From Dysidea avara (lineage: Eukaryota; Porifera; Demospongiae; Dictyoceratida; Dysideidae), in contig NC_089274.1 in the NCBI RefSeq assembly GCF_963678975.1, positions 22,095,133 to 22,159,132 on the forward strand: 64,000 bases of DNA, read 5' to 3'. The translations under genes and the position numbers were made by a program. The notes under the pieces are model-generated. The model was not told the origin of the DNA, searched no databases, and was given only the letters and a program-made list of their open reading frames with translations. This document shows positions 12,633 to 23,520 of the stretch, in pieces (within the stretch, counting starts at the first letter, position 1; every line of letters begins with the position of its first letter).

Positions 12633-15224
12633 GGGGTCTTATAGCCTTTCCAAATTTTGCAAATTTTGATGAGTTATAACTGATATGTGTTTAACTTATT
12701 GTTTTAAAATTACATCCAGGAATATTACTATGTTAGGAGTGTAAAGTGAACAAATTTCAGGCTGGTACCATACTTACATGTCAAGTTATGGATTACCAAG
12801 TATATGCAATTGTGAATGCATCAAGTAAAAACGGAACCTTAGACGCGTTTATACTTTTTGAGATAATTGAACTTGGAAAGTTTAGAAATATATTTTCGCG
12901 TACCACACAGATATTTGGGTATATTTATTAATATTACCGCATATTTCCGTGCCGTTTAAGACATGTGGAATCCACGCCGAAAGTAACAAGAAGGAAGGAA
13001 AGAAGAAAGGAACAAAAAGAGCGTCAAGGCATCCATACTGCCATACACCGTCCCTGGAAACTTCGTTTTCAGAAGGTAGTTCTAATGACACCAGCGGGAC
13101 CAGCCTTGACAACAGTGCGGGAACTACTACACAAAGTGTTTGTTCAAAATGTGAGCCTGTTCTCCGATACGCCGATATATTTAAGCAGTTAGTTCATCAA
13201 GGCACTGAACTAAAGAAAAAGAAGAAGGTTAATCCCAACCCCAAAAAGCCTGGTACACATTATCGGGATGTGAAGAGCCAGAATGACTGGTTAACAGAGA
13301 ACATGTTTGACGCCATGGGGAACTATCTTTTCTGTTGTGCATGTGTTAGAATCGCCTTTGGGATATCCAAGCAAAGGATTGCTCGTCAAAGAGTTATAAA
13401 GAGAAAACAGTTTAAGGAGCCATTACAGAGTATGTCAAAAGGTGAAGTTGAAAAGGAACATCTTGGTGAGTATGTTGTGATGCCAGAAGATTTAGATGTT
13501 AGTTTTAAGAAATGGTGGAGGTTTCTTGATCCATCTGCCACAGTTGATGTTAGAACTCCCCATTCAAGACACGGAAACAGTGGAAAAGTATCTAATTATA
13601 CCAAGACATGTGTTATGAATGATTTTCTAGAATTTGTTGATGTTAACAGTCAGCCGAATGGCCGTAGTGCAGACTCTACTGGTCCAACATTTTACTTTCT
13701 TCCAAATTTTTCTACAATACAAACTCCTAAAACTGGTATTGCCAACTATGAAGAACGTGCTAGACGATCAGTTGTAGGAGAATTCAAGCGATCACAACAT
13801 GAGGCTGGCAAAGGAGAGTGTTCCAATGCTTCATCCCATAACTGGCTTAAGAAGCATCGACCTAAACATGCAGTTTGTCTGCATCAAGAAGACTATTGTG
13901 ATACTTGTGCAGAAATGAAGACAAAGATTTCCTCACAACAGACTACCATAAATCGTAAGAAACAATCTTCTGATACCTTGCCCGATGATCTGAAGCACTT
14001 GGAAGATGAAGTAAGTGGTATGAAACATTCACTAGAGATACATCGTGAAGAAGCGAAAGGAGCACACGACTACTATCAGAAAGTCACTGTACAGTGCGCT
14101 GATGAGTGGGAAAGAATTTTAGAGTTTGTTGAGAAGCCTTGCCTTACAGAAACTGAGGATAGGGAATTAGCAACATTGAAGCACAAATTTAACCTTGTTG
14201 TAAGTGCAGACTACCAAATAGGAAAGCTAGTTCCTTACTGGGGTGAGTCACCTCAGCCTGGTAGCACCTACTATTTTCAGAAACTCAACCGCGATGTGTT
14301 TGGCATTGTCAATCATGCCACCAATAAAGCTGCTGTGTACTTGTTTGATGAAAGAATTAGTCCAAAGAATACAGACCATACAGTTTCCTATCTCACTCAT
14401 TACCTTGCTGGTTTACCAGATTTTGTGCGTCGGGTACATTTGTTTTTGGATAATGCTTCTAGCACTAATAAAAACTGTTTTACAATGGCTTGGGCTATGG
14501 AAATGATTCAGTAAGGTAAACTAGATTTTATTCGTGTATCATTCATGATTCCAGGTCACACCAAATTTGTTCCTGATTTGTTGTTTTCAAAAATTTCAAA
14601 AACATACAATAAAAGTGATGTATTTACTACAGAAGAGCTACAAAAAGTAATCCTTCCTTATGCCGAAGTTATTGTTGATGATGGTAGTATTGTGTCAGAC
14701 TGGCGAAATAAGCTATCAAAATACTCCAAATTTTTGGGTATTCGTAGCCTCTATGACTTCCTGTTTGTAAAAAATTCAGCAACTGGAGAGGTTGTCAGCA
14801 AAGTACGGAAGCTCTGCTACACTGGAAGCTATACCAATTGTACTATACACCTGCAAAGTGATCGAAGTATTGATGAAAATGTGTTATGCACTGAAGATGA
14901 TACCTACAAGGAAAAAAATTGTACCAAACAAATATCTGCAACCAAACTTGCTAATCTTAAACACATGTACACTACTTTTATTTCAAACAAACGTTGGCTT
15001 TCATTTTTATAACTGTATGTACGTATACAATTGTCATCAATTAATGACGTGTCAGTTATGGGCTGAAAAACTATGGATTCTATACCTCATATCCTTACCA
15101 TTTTTGGCATGTGAACAGTCAATGCATTGCACAACATCAGTCTAAAGTAAAAGTTTTTTTTTAAGTATGTCTAAGGTTCCATTTTTACTTGATGCGTTCA
15201 CAATTGGAAAGACTATAAGACTCC
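12633..15224. mobile_element. DNA transposon with interrupted inner inverted repeats
   Basis: 12633-12655 (GGGGTCTTATAGCCTTTCC) is mirrored by 15202-15224. 12807-12844 (CAATTGTGAATGCATCAAG onward) is mirrored by 15169-15206. The two blocks are adjacent on the right but separated by about 150 bp on the left, so one arm has gained or lost an internal segment. The arms bracket the DUF7869-like gene. This could be a nested transposon or the core of the 12.1-kb element. Exact outer ends are not resolved. Confidence 0.65.
12949..15012 (+). pseudogene. DUF7869-like transposase gene broken by one stop codon
   Basis: One frame runs for about 688 codons with a single TAA at 14512-14514 after residue 521. 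Reading on in frame across it gives family-like sequence, so it is a nonsense change and not an intron. Seen in order: a Lys-rich N-terminus; a CxxC pair near residue 66; a Cys/His cluster (VCLHQEDYCDTC) near 307-318; a coiled-coil-like acidic/basic stretch at about 345-375; SADYQIGKLVPYWG near 418; FLDNASSTNKN near 499; and, after the stop, GHTKFVPDLLFSK. Acidic residues in SADY, LDNA and VPD could form an RNase H-like triad; this is inference. Proteins with the LDN...NKN and GHTKF signature are repeat-associated in many invertebrates. The true start is unclear: codon 12949 is GTG, an in-frame stop lies at 12883-12885, and an upstream exon is possible. Confidence 0.7.
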
Positions 15225-15329
15225 TAATCACAGATCTGGTCACATATACTTGCAAAGCAGAATGCAAAGTTGTAGACAAAAAAGGAAAGTTACAAATATT
15301 GTAGTTTTCTAAAACTTACAATGAATGCA

Positions 15330-16540
15330 CCATAGACATCTCATGAGTACATCACATGTGTATCATCTAAGGTACATATCATGAGTACTTAAAGTGTGCA
15401 TCACAAGTGTATCATTAAGGTGCACAGCTTGAGTACATCACATGTGTATCACTAAGGTACACATCATGAGTACTTGAAGTGTGTATCACAAGTGTATCAT
15501 TAAGGTGCACATCATGAGTACATCACATGTGTATTACTAAGGTACACATCATGAGTACTTGAAGTGTGTATCACAAGTGTATCATTAAGGTGCATGGCAC
15601 GAGTACATCACATGTGTATCACTAAGGTGCACATTATGAGTACTTGAAGTGTGTATCACAAGTGTATCATTAAGGTGCACAGCATGAGTACATCGCATGT
15701 GTATTACTAAGGTACACATCATGAGTACTTGAAGTGTGTATTACAAGTGTATCATTAAGGTGCACAGCATGAGTACATCACATGTGTATCACTAAGGTAC
15801 ACATCATGAGTACTTGAAGTGTGTATCACAAGTGCATCACTAAGGTACACATCATGAGTACTTGAAGTGTGTATCACAAGTGCATCACTAAGGTACACAT
15901 CATGAGTACATCATTAAGGTACACATCATGAATTGTGTGATCACAAGTGCATCATTGAGGTGCACATCATGAGTACATCGCATGTGTACCACTAAGGTAC
16001 ACATCATGAGTACTTGAAGTGTGTATCACAAGTATATCATTAAGGTGCACATCATGAGTACATCACATGTGTATCACTAAGGTACACATCGTGAGTACTT
16101 GAAGTGTGTATCACAAGTGTATCATTAAGGTGCACAGCATGAGTACATCACATGTGTATCACATCATGAGTACTTGAAGTGTGTATCACAAGTGTATCAC
16201 TAAGGTACACATCATGAGTACATCATTAAGGTACACATCATGAATTGTGTGATCACAAGTGCATCATTGAGGTGCACATCATGAGTACATCGCATGTGTA
16301 CCACTAAGGTACACATCATGAGTACTTGAAGTGTGTATCACAAGTGTATCATTAAGGTGCACATCATGAGTACATCACATGTGTATCACTAAGGTACACA
16401 TCGTGAGTACTTGAAGTGTGTATCACAAGTGTATCATTAAGGTTCACATCATAAGTACATCACATGTGTATCACTAAGGTACTCCTCGTAAGTACATGAA
16501 GTGTGTATCATTAATGTATGTACAAATCAAGTGTGTGTAT
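15330..16540. repeat. Minisatellite with an 85-bp composite unit
   Basis: About 14 imperfect copies. Each unit combines a half with CATCATGAGTACTTGAAG, TGTGTATCACAAG and ATCATTAAGGTGCAC, and a half with GAGTACATCACATGTGTATC and ACTAAGGTAC. Halves share GAGTAC and the TATCA..AAGGT core, so the unit itself came from a smaller repeat. It lies just outside the right inverted repeat of the DUF7869-like element. Confidence 0.9.
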
Positions 16541-17366
16541 CACATGTGTATTCATCAAAAGTCTATGAAAGAAGAGATGTCTACTCTGTCCTGTATGACC
16601 ACATTTTATCTACAGTGGGACCTTGTTTATCTGAACCTGCTGGGGCCAGCCCTGTTCATAATTGGATAATCTGTGACTTCGAATCATCCATTAGAGTATG
16701 TATAAATGCAGTCACTTACTCACTATATACCTGTTAAATGATGGTACTCAATGATACTACTGTAATAAGAGCACTTTGCACTTCAATACAAGTAGATTAC
16801 CCCACTGTCTACTGGGGTTTGGTCTGTGGTCACTACCAAACTATCAATTAATTAACCAATGGTTACCACCAAACCATCTTATTCCATTCCAATGTCTTTG
16901 AATGGCTGCCCTCCAGCTGGCAAGCAGCCCTGTCAGCCCTGGCGGCCCTTTGTTGATGGAGAAATGCTGTATTAGATTATGGACTCTTGGTATACCATAA
17001 CAGTACATAAAGTGTATATGTGATCGAATCTGCAAGGAAGGGACCTTTATACCCTTCAGTTTGACTGATTATAACTTCTCATGTATTTGAGCTATTTCAA
17101 CCCCAATGGGATCAAATGGACATTAGTAATGCCTTAAAGTAAAAGTCGGTTCACGATAGCGTAACACAGTTCTCTCTGCTACAGTTGTTAAAAACTTTTC
17201 TTTTACAATGAGCTATAACCTGAGACTGGGAAAGTGGTGTCTATTGGCATGTGTGTCCAAACAGTGCTACCCATGAAGTGAACACTGGCTAAAGTCTTGA
17301 ATTAAACTTGCTTTACAAGTGATAATGTACCGGTACTGCTGTGTGATAATTACAGTACTGCTGCGT
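16541..17366. other. Unassigned interior of the 12.1-kb element
   Basis: No credible gene or RNA is seen. ORFs here are short and show no family features. Confidence 0.5.
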
Positions 17367-18146
17367 ACATGCTATCAGTGCTACCCATGTTACCAGTGCT
17401 ACCCATGTTACCATGTTACCAGTGCAACCCATGTTACCAGTGCTACCCATGCTACCAGTGCTACCCATGTTACCAGTGCTACCCATACTACCAGTGCTAC
17501 CCATGTTACTAGTGCTACCCATGCTACCAGTGCTACTCATGTTACCAGTGCCACCCCTGTTACCAGTGCAACCCATGCTACCCATGTTACCAGTGCTACC
17601 CATGCTAACAATGCTACCCATGTTACCAGTGCTACCCATGTTACCAGTGCTACCCATGTTACCAATGTTACCAGTGCTACCCATGCTACACATGTTACCA
17701 GTGCTACCCATGTTACCAGTGCTACCCATGCTACCAGTGCTACCCATGTTACCAGTGCTACCCATGCTACCAGTGCTACCCATGTTACCAGTGCTACCCA
17801 TGCTACCAGTGCTACCCATGTTACCAGTGCTACCCATGCTACCAATGTTACCAGTGCTACCCATGCTACCCATGTTACCAGTGCTACCCATGTTACCAGT
17901 GCTACCAGTGCTACCCATGCTACCAGTGCTACCCATGCTACCCAAGTTACCAGTGCTACCCATGTTACCAGTGCTACCCATGTTACCAGTGGTACCAGTG
18001 CTACCCATGCTACCAATGTTACCAGTGCTACCCATGTTACCAGTGCTACCCATGTTACCAGTGCTACCCATGCTACCAGTGCTACCCATGCTACCAGTGC
18101 TACCCATGCTACCAGTGCTACCCATATTACCAGTGTTACTATTAAC
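17367..18146 (-). repeat. Subterminal 18-bp minisatellite array, right arm
   Basis: About 43 copies of the same 18-bp unit as 6222-7655, on the opposite strand (reads TACCAGTGCTACCCATGT). It is about half the length of the left arm, with a different arrangement of 9-bp deletions. Confidence 0.95.
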
Positions 18147-18239
18147 TACACTTTCCTACTACTGTGGTATATACTAAACAATTACACAATGATGTAATGA
18201 TGATGTATTGTAAGGACAAGATACACATAGAACCACCCA
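18121..18239 (-). repeat. Right terminal inverted repeat of the 12.1-kb element
   Basis: Reverse complement of 6131-6249 with no difference seen. It ends GAACCACCCA, followed by the 6-bp duplicate ATTTTC at 18240-18245. Confidence 0.9.
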
Positions 18240-19536
18240 ATTTTCTCCTATTGAAATGAAAAGCTCAAGATTTAGCTTAGTTTAAATTCCAACTATATTA
18301 TTTCTAAAGTACCGTTGTATTTTGTATTCCATTACGAATGTTCTATTAGAGTAGTCTTGACTGCTGTGTTAGAATAGATCTCACTGATTACCTTTCAGTT
18401 CTATCTTTGTTAAATCAATCTCCACAGTGTCAAGATTTTACCAAAAGGTAGAGACATGCTTCCCAGATTACAAAAACAGCTACAGACAAAAAACCGTCCT
18501 TGTTCTCTCTTAATTTAATTTTGAATAATCAATGTAAGTTTCTTATTACACAGTATATAGGTCTACTGTCCTGTCCTGCCGGTCACCCTATTCTGTATAT
18601 CTGACAACTCTCACAATTTCACCATGAGACTTAAGTTTTAGGCCTCTTTACTTTTCAAGGTGTCATGGTCAGATACTAATTTCTCAAGGCCACACTTTGG
18701 ATTTCAAGAATTCTTGGATTTCAAGGTTTTCAGCTGGAAACACAATGCAAACCCAAATATTTAATATAAGAACTCTTAGTATCTAAGCAGCCTATATCCA
18801 CCTAGTTTTGAGCATGTTAATGTTAAAACCCAAAGCTGGACAGTTTTGATAAATAGTTAATCTGTTCTACATGTACTTTGCATGGCTGCCTTTAAAACAT
18901 TGCTATTGTGCGTATGTATACTTAAATCATTGTCCAATAAAGAATCTGAATTTGTTCCACAGGATGAGAAATAAAGAAGCATTATCCCTCCATCAATATT
19001 ATATACAACCATAGAGTTTTGTTAAGACACAACACACCATGGTGTGATTTAAGGTAATGATTCTAATGAAAAACGGGCCCACTTTATCAAAGATAAGGTA
19101 AATTAATACTTTTGCATGAAAAATTTAGTACATAGCTGCAGTGAGCACTTTCAAGTGTACTGTGGTATGGCACAAGTTAGTGCATGAGAACATGTATAAT
19201 TATATACTATCTGCATGGTTATATATGCATTTATCTTCTGAGTATTATAGTCCAAGCTAGTTGCATGCATGCAGCTGTAGTTCATTTGCATAATGCATTG
19301 TGTGCAAACTTTCAGATGCCACCTCTTGAAGTACAACAATAAGTTATTGATATCAATTTATTTTGTTAAACAGTTGGCTATAAATAGATAAGTAAATTTA
19401 AAATAATGAACTAGCTATAGTAGCTATATAAAAGTATACACAATATAATGGCCTATACCTATGAGAATACATGCAGTAAATACATTTGCTATTAGCTATA
19501 ATATGCCTGCCTGATTGTCACAAGTTAGCAAAATTA

Positions 19537-20346
19537 TTACTGAATAGCACAGTTGAGAGGACGTATTTTCATTTCTATCCACCTGGGATTGTAGTAAATG
19601 CCTTCAAAGCCAATTAATCCATATTGAGCAGGATTGTACTGAGAGTTGAGATTGATGTGCCAACAGTTGTTATACCACCATCCTCCATTACCAGTAGCAT
19701 TGCCAACTTTCATTGCACAGTTTCCTGTCCTCTAACTGTCATTGTCATTATCATATGTACTGAACTTCATGCCATTGAGATGATAATATGTTGAGAATGG
19801 ATCAGTAGAAGTTTCACCAGTAAACCCACCAATAGTCAGTGGGTATTCTTCACTAGCATTTCCTACCCTAAACAGATTGTAGTGAAGGTATGATCTGGTC
19901 TTGTTGGGAAATTCAAAATCAACTCTTAGTTCCCATTGGCCAGTTTGTGTAAGACAGTTCATAGCCTTGAGCCCATACCAGAATTCACCATTCAGGTCTC
20001 CAAATCTTTTCTCATAGTCAGCCCATGGTCGGTTAAAATTCTCAGATCCATCTTTCCTCCTCTGTATTACTGTCCATCCTCCGTTTGCTGTTGTAGTGTC
20101 ACAGTACATACCAACTATTGACAGTCTCCCACTACACCAGTTATTCATTTTGTATACACCAGATGGAGATTGGTCAAAATGATTCTCCTTAAAACTACAG
20201 CAGTTATCCGAAGGTGGCAAACCACAAGGATATTGACGTTTTTCTGTATTTCTCTTAATTTCATTTATTTGTTGGTCACAGTATGTACTAGCAATTATTC
20301 CAGTAGTGAACAATGAGATGAGGATAATGTAAGATGTTGGTTCCAT
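19537..20346 (-). pseudogene. FReD lectin copy 2, interrupted by TAG at the conserved Trp
   Basis: The ATG at 20346 (MEPTSYIILIS) matches the signal peptide of the paralogs; a longer in-frame start 20 codons upstream is not conserved. The 269-codon frame is open except for TAG at 19732-19734, replacing Trp205 right after the DNDNDS metal-site loop. All residues beyond the stop remain open and conserved (NCAMKVGN, GGWWYNNCWH, MKIRPLNC) to TAA at 19537. Its sister copy at 59116-59925 has TGG here, so the change came after the block duplication. A truncated product would lack the metal loop's partner segment and the binding-site half of the domain. It may be a pseudogene, a null allele, or need recoding. 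Confidence 0.85.
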
Positions 20347-21910
20347 ATGTATAGATTTATCTGTAAAATATAACACATGTATCTTCAGTGGTACAATTTC
20401 TATCATGCAATCAGCTATATTATAGTTGGGCTATTCAACACTATATAGTTATAAACTTTTGAGATTATATGATACCAATGGACAAAACTAAGCCATGCGT
20501 TAAACACTTTTTTATCCTGATACATGCAATATTGGTGGATAGTCTAATCTAAAGCTTTTCTTCAAGAGACATAATATCCATCTAGACCCAAGAATATAAT
20601 AAGGTGTGTTTGCAATCATCAAGCTATAGCTACCAACCCCAAATTACTTTTTTTTCTTTGTGTGTGGTTGGGGAAAAGCCCAAGAAAAAATATTCTATAC
20701 ACCTGAGACTAACAAGATCACACCCTATTTCCCTTGTCATCAGTAGCTACTGTATGTTGCAGCCTACTTGATGGGATGTCAATTCAATGAAGTTAAGTAG
20801 TACTCACAGATGGTTCTAGGTAGGTATATAGCTCTTAGCAGGAATAACACTGCACAAAAAGTAGTGTAAAGGAGTATGATATACTATTGGATTCAATTAT
20901 CTTTTCATTAAATCTCAAATTCCATATATAGTTAGCTGTAATAACTCCTTAATGGTTTATTACATCATAACACCTTCTAAATATAAAGGGCACACAACCC
21001 TGAACTTTATGAACAGAGCCTCTTAGATACAGTATTAAATTCTGTGTAGCTGCACCTGCTGGCATAACTGGCAGTAACTGTAATATAGCCTACTGTATGT
21101 AGTACATTTGCTGAGCAATCTAGCTACTGTTGGAACATATCTCAAGTGTATCTTGCTTTTTTATAAGATCCTGCTCTTGTATGGTATTGTTCCTATCCTA
21201 TATAGCTAATGCATTAACTCACAGCTGTTGACAGAAAAGTTGCTGGGATAAGTTCTAGTAGATAAGTAGATGAATTAGTCCAGTTGACTAGTAATGGCAA
21301 TACTGCACTATTTATAGGTGTATCAAAGGTTTATCTTATGGTGACCTTATAGAAGATTGAGGCCTTACCTATACATATGTCAGACTGTCCATTGTCATTT
21401 TAGCGACCTTACAACAGTGGTATTGTATTGGCAGTCAAATGCAGTTTCAATTTACAGTTTTGTTGATATACATTCAGTAAGCTGTCATTCTCATAGATAC
21501 CCTTAACATTATGAGATAGTTGGGAGAGGAAATAAATACGTGGGGAGTATACTAGGAAGTGAACACTTTTATTCACAGAATGTGAGTAACTGTAGTACCA
21601 GCAGATACCGGTACATTAACCTTGGCATAATGTATGAGAGTAAATTTAGAGGGAAAGTTTTTGCCAAATAACATTAGGTGTGGACTGGACTAAACCTCTA
21701 GTGGTTGTGTAGTGTAAGAGTGTACATTAGATGTGGCCACTGAACATAGGCATCTCATGTTGCTTTTACAGAACCAAGAGTATACTGTATTATTATAGGT
21801 ATGTCACATAAATTATGTGCATCTCAGTAGCTAATGTATTATTATTATTATGTATGCTTATTGAATTAGTTAAAAGATGCTCATGTGTGTACAGAACCAG
21901 TATTTGCTAT

Positions 21911-22217
21911 CATAGGCGGGGGGACCAGGGGGGCCATGGTCCCCCCACTTTTTGGGACACTGTTTGCAAGAAAAGATCGAGATACTCTAATAGAACAGTC
22001 AGGATCAGGATATTCTAATAGAGTAGTCACAGTATTCAGAGAAGTAGTGTAGCAAATTCCTTAGCTATGTATGTGTAGTTATAAATAAGGAGATGTAATT
22101 GGTGGAGAGCAGCTATTGTCAGCAGGCTGTGACCTTTTTTTTTTTTTTTTTTTTTTTTGGTCTTCAACTTACAGCTGGCCTGGCCCCCTCACTTTTTGGC
22201 CTGCTCCACCGCCCCTG
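21911..22217. mobile_element. hAT-type MITE, 307 bp, in unit 2
   Basis: The 8-bp duplicate TTTGCTAT lies at 21903-21910 and 22218-22225. Ends are CATAGGCGGGG and CCGCCCCTG. Unit 6 has the empty site near 61477, so this insertion is younger than the block duplication. Inside are two copies of CTCTAATAGA/TTCTAATAGAG, a 20-plus T run at 22135-22158, and a G/C-rich left arm that can fold on itself (GGGGGGCC ATGG TCCCCCC). Confidence 0.85.
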
Positions 22218-22740
22218 TTTGCTATGATGTGGAATGTATTGGAAGCAACTCAATGGTCTTTGAAATCTGTACTAGCTAGCTATTCTTCTCTTGTTGTGAT
22301 CATACAGGAGTATGACGGCATGCTGTATAGGTAAGCTTCAGTCAATGATACATGATATAGTGCTACAACACATTCACTTGTAGCTTATCATACAGTACTT
22401 ATAAAGGGTTAATCAATGTGTGTAAAAATCTTCATTGTCCTAACCAATTCTTCTCGATCATTTGTTGCATAATCCCTTTCATGTTTATGTTTTCATCATA
22501 CACAATAGCATCTCTAGTGAAATATTCCAAGTATTTTCAAAGAAAAGGTCCAGTTCCATATCAACTATGCAGTTATTCATATGAGCCTCAAATGGTATTA
22601 ACTGCTATGTCTATAATTTTGAGATTACTTAAAGACTAGTTAAAGTACCCGCAACTATGTGTCCAATTAATCCATGACCACAAATTACTGTACAGGTGTC
22701 ACCGTCAGATTGACTGATGCATTTATTGATTTAATTATTT

Positions 22741-22779
22741 TATTGATTGATTGATTGATTGATCGATTGATTGATTGAT
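22741..22779. repeat. (TTGA)n microsatellite
   Basis: About nine ATTG/TTGA units with one GATCGA variant. The orthologous tract in unit 6 (61983-62062) is about twice as long. Confidence 0.9.
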
Positions 22780-23520
22780 ACCGAGACATGCTGGTATGTT
22801 CAGGAAAAAAAACCACACATGTACATTGCAAATGTCAGAGTAAAAGCGAAAGTGGCAGTGCTCAGTCCTAAGGTGTTGCCTAGTCTAGATATGTTCCCCC
22901 AGAAAGGAAATTTTGTAATGCTGTGCATGTGCAAGTTGCTATAGCTAGCTGTCTGACAAGCAGTTAGAAATAGGTACTGACTAAAAAACACCTCTGTAAT
23001 ACTGTTTAACTCTTAAACATTATAAAATTAATGATGAGGTAAACTGTAAGGAATGTTTCCACAAAGAAAAACAAAGCTGAATGTAGCAATAATTATTTTA
23101 AAGGTGCTTAATACAGACTGAGTGGACATGAAGCTGATCTGCATGGGTGAAAGCACAGGTAGCAGAAAGGGCTACTATCTATGGCGAAACACAGGTTACA
23201 GTATATAGGGTTGTTTTTATCAGTTGTTGCCATTAAAACAAAAGTACTGCATGTTCACTATACTTTTGGTTAGTTTAGCTTCATAATCAATTTTGACAGT
23301 TACTTTTTTTAATTTCAGCCAAAAGGTGGTGAAGCTCTGTCACACTTACTCTGATGCCCCTGATGATGGTGCATACACATGTGTATGGACTCTTACTATG
23401 TCAGCTGTATGCCATTAGCTCTTGCACCTCAACAGACTATCAGTCTAAAGACTGTGGGGAAACCTCACCAAGCTGTGTTAAGTGAGCCTTCCTGCGGTCT
23501 ATAATTTAACAGGATATTAA

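Larger units (their letters stand above)
6131..18239. mobile_element. Giant 12.1-kb TIR element inserted in FReD duplication block A
   Basis: The two ends are inverted copies: 6131-6249 and 18121-18239 are identical by eye over 119 bp, starting TGGGTGGTTC. The repeat continues inward as 18-bp minisatellite arrays in opposite orientation. The 6-bp sequence ATTTTC sits immediately outside both ends (6125-6130 and 18240-18245). The second copy of the duplication (about 57790-57810) has one uninterrupted ATTTTC, giving a direct empty-site comparison. The interior carries a broken DUF7869-like gene (12949-15012), which may or may not be its own transposase, plus nested smaller elements. I do not recognise the superfamily. 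A 6-bp duplication also occurs in Polintons, but no polymerase, integrase or capsid gene is seen. Two separate MITEs joined by rearrangement is an alternative that fits the single empty site less well. Confidence 0.8.
18240..23520. repeat. FReD duplication unit 2 (right part of block A)
   Basis: Colinear with about 57798-62790, including the FReD gene and the (TTGA)n tract. The junction at 23520 is abrupt: after AACAGGATAT the paralog continues GAAAAGTG, while here a retrotransposon begins. Outside the FReD gene and the MITE I see no other gene. Confidence 0.85.

Noticed and set aside
12965-13192. ATG-started 75-codon ORF at the head of the DUF7869-like gene
   Set aside because: It is a shifted-frame shadow of the longer family-like frame.
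17313-18197. Equivalent repeat-protein ORFs in the right-hand array
   Set aside because: Same minisatellite in inverted orientation; no gene signature.
6131-18239. Polinton/Maverick because of size and 6-bp duplication
   Set aside because: No protein-primed polymerase, integrase, ATPase or capsid frames are present, and the ends are TGGG, unlike typical Polinton ends.
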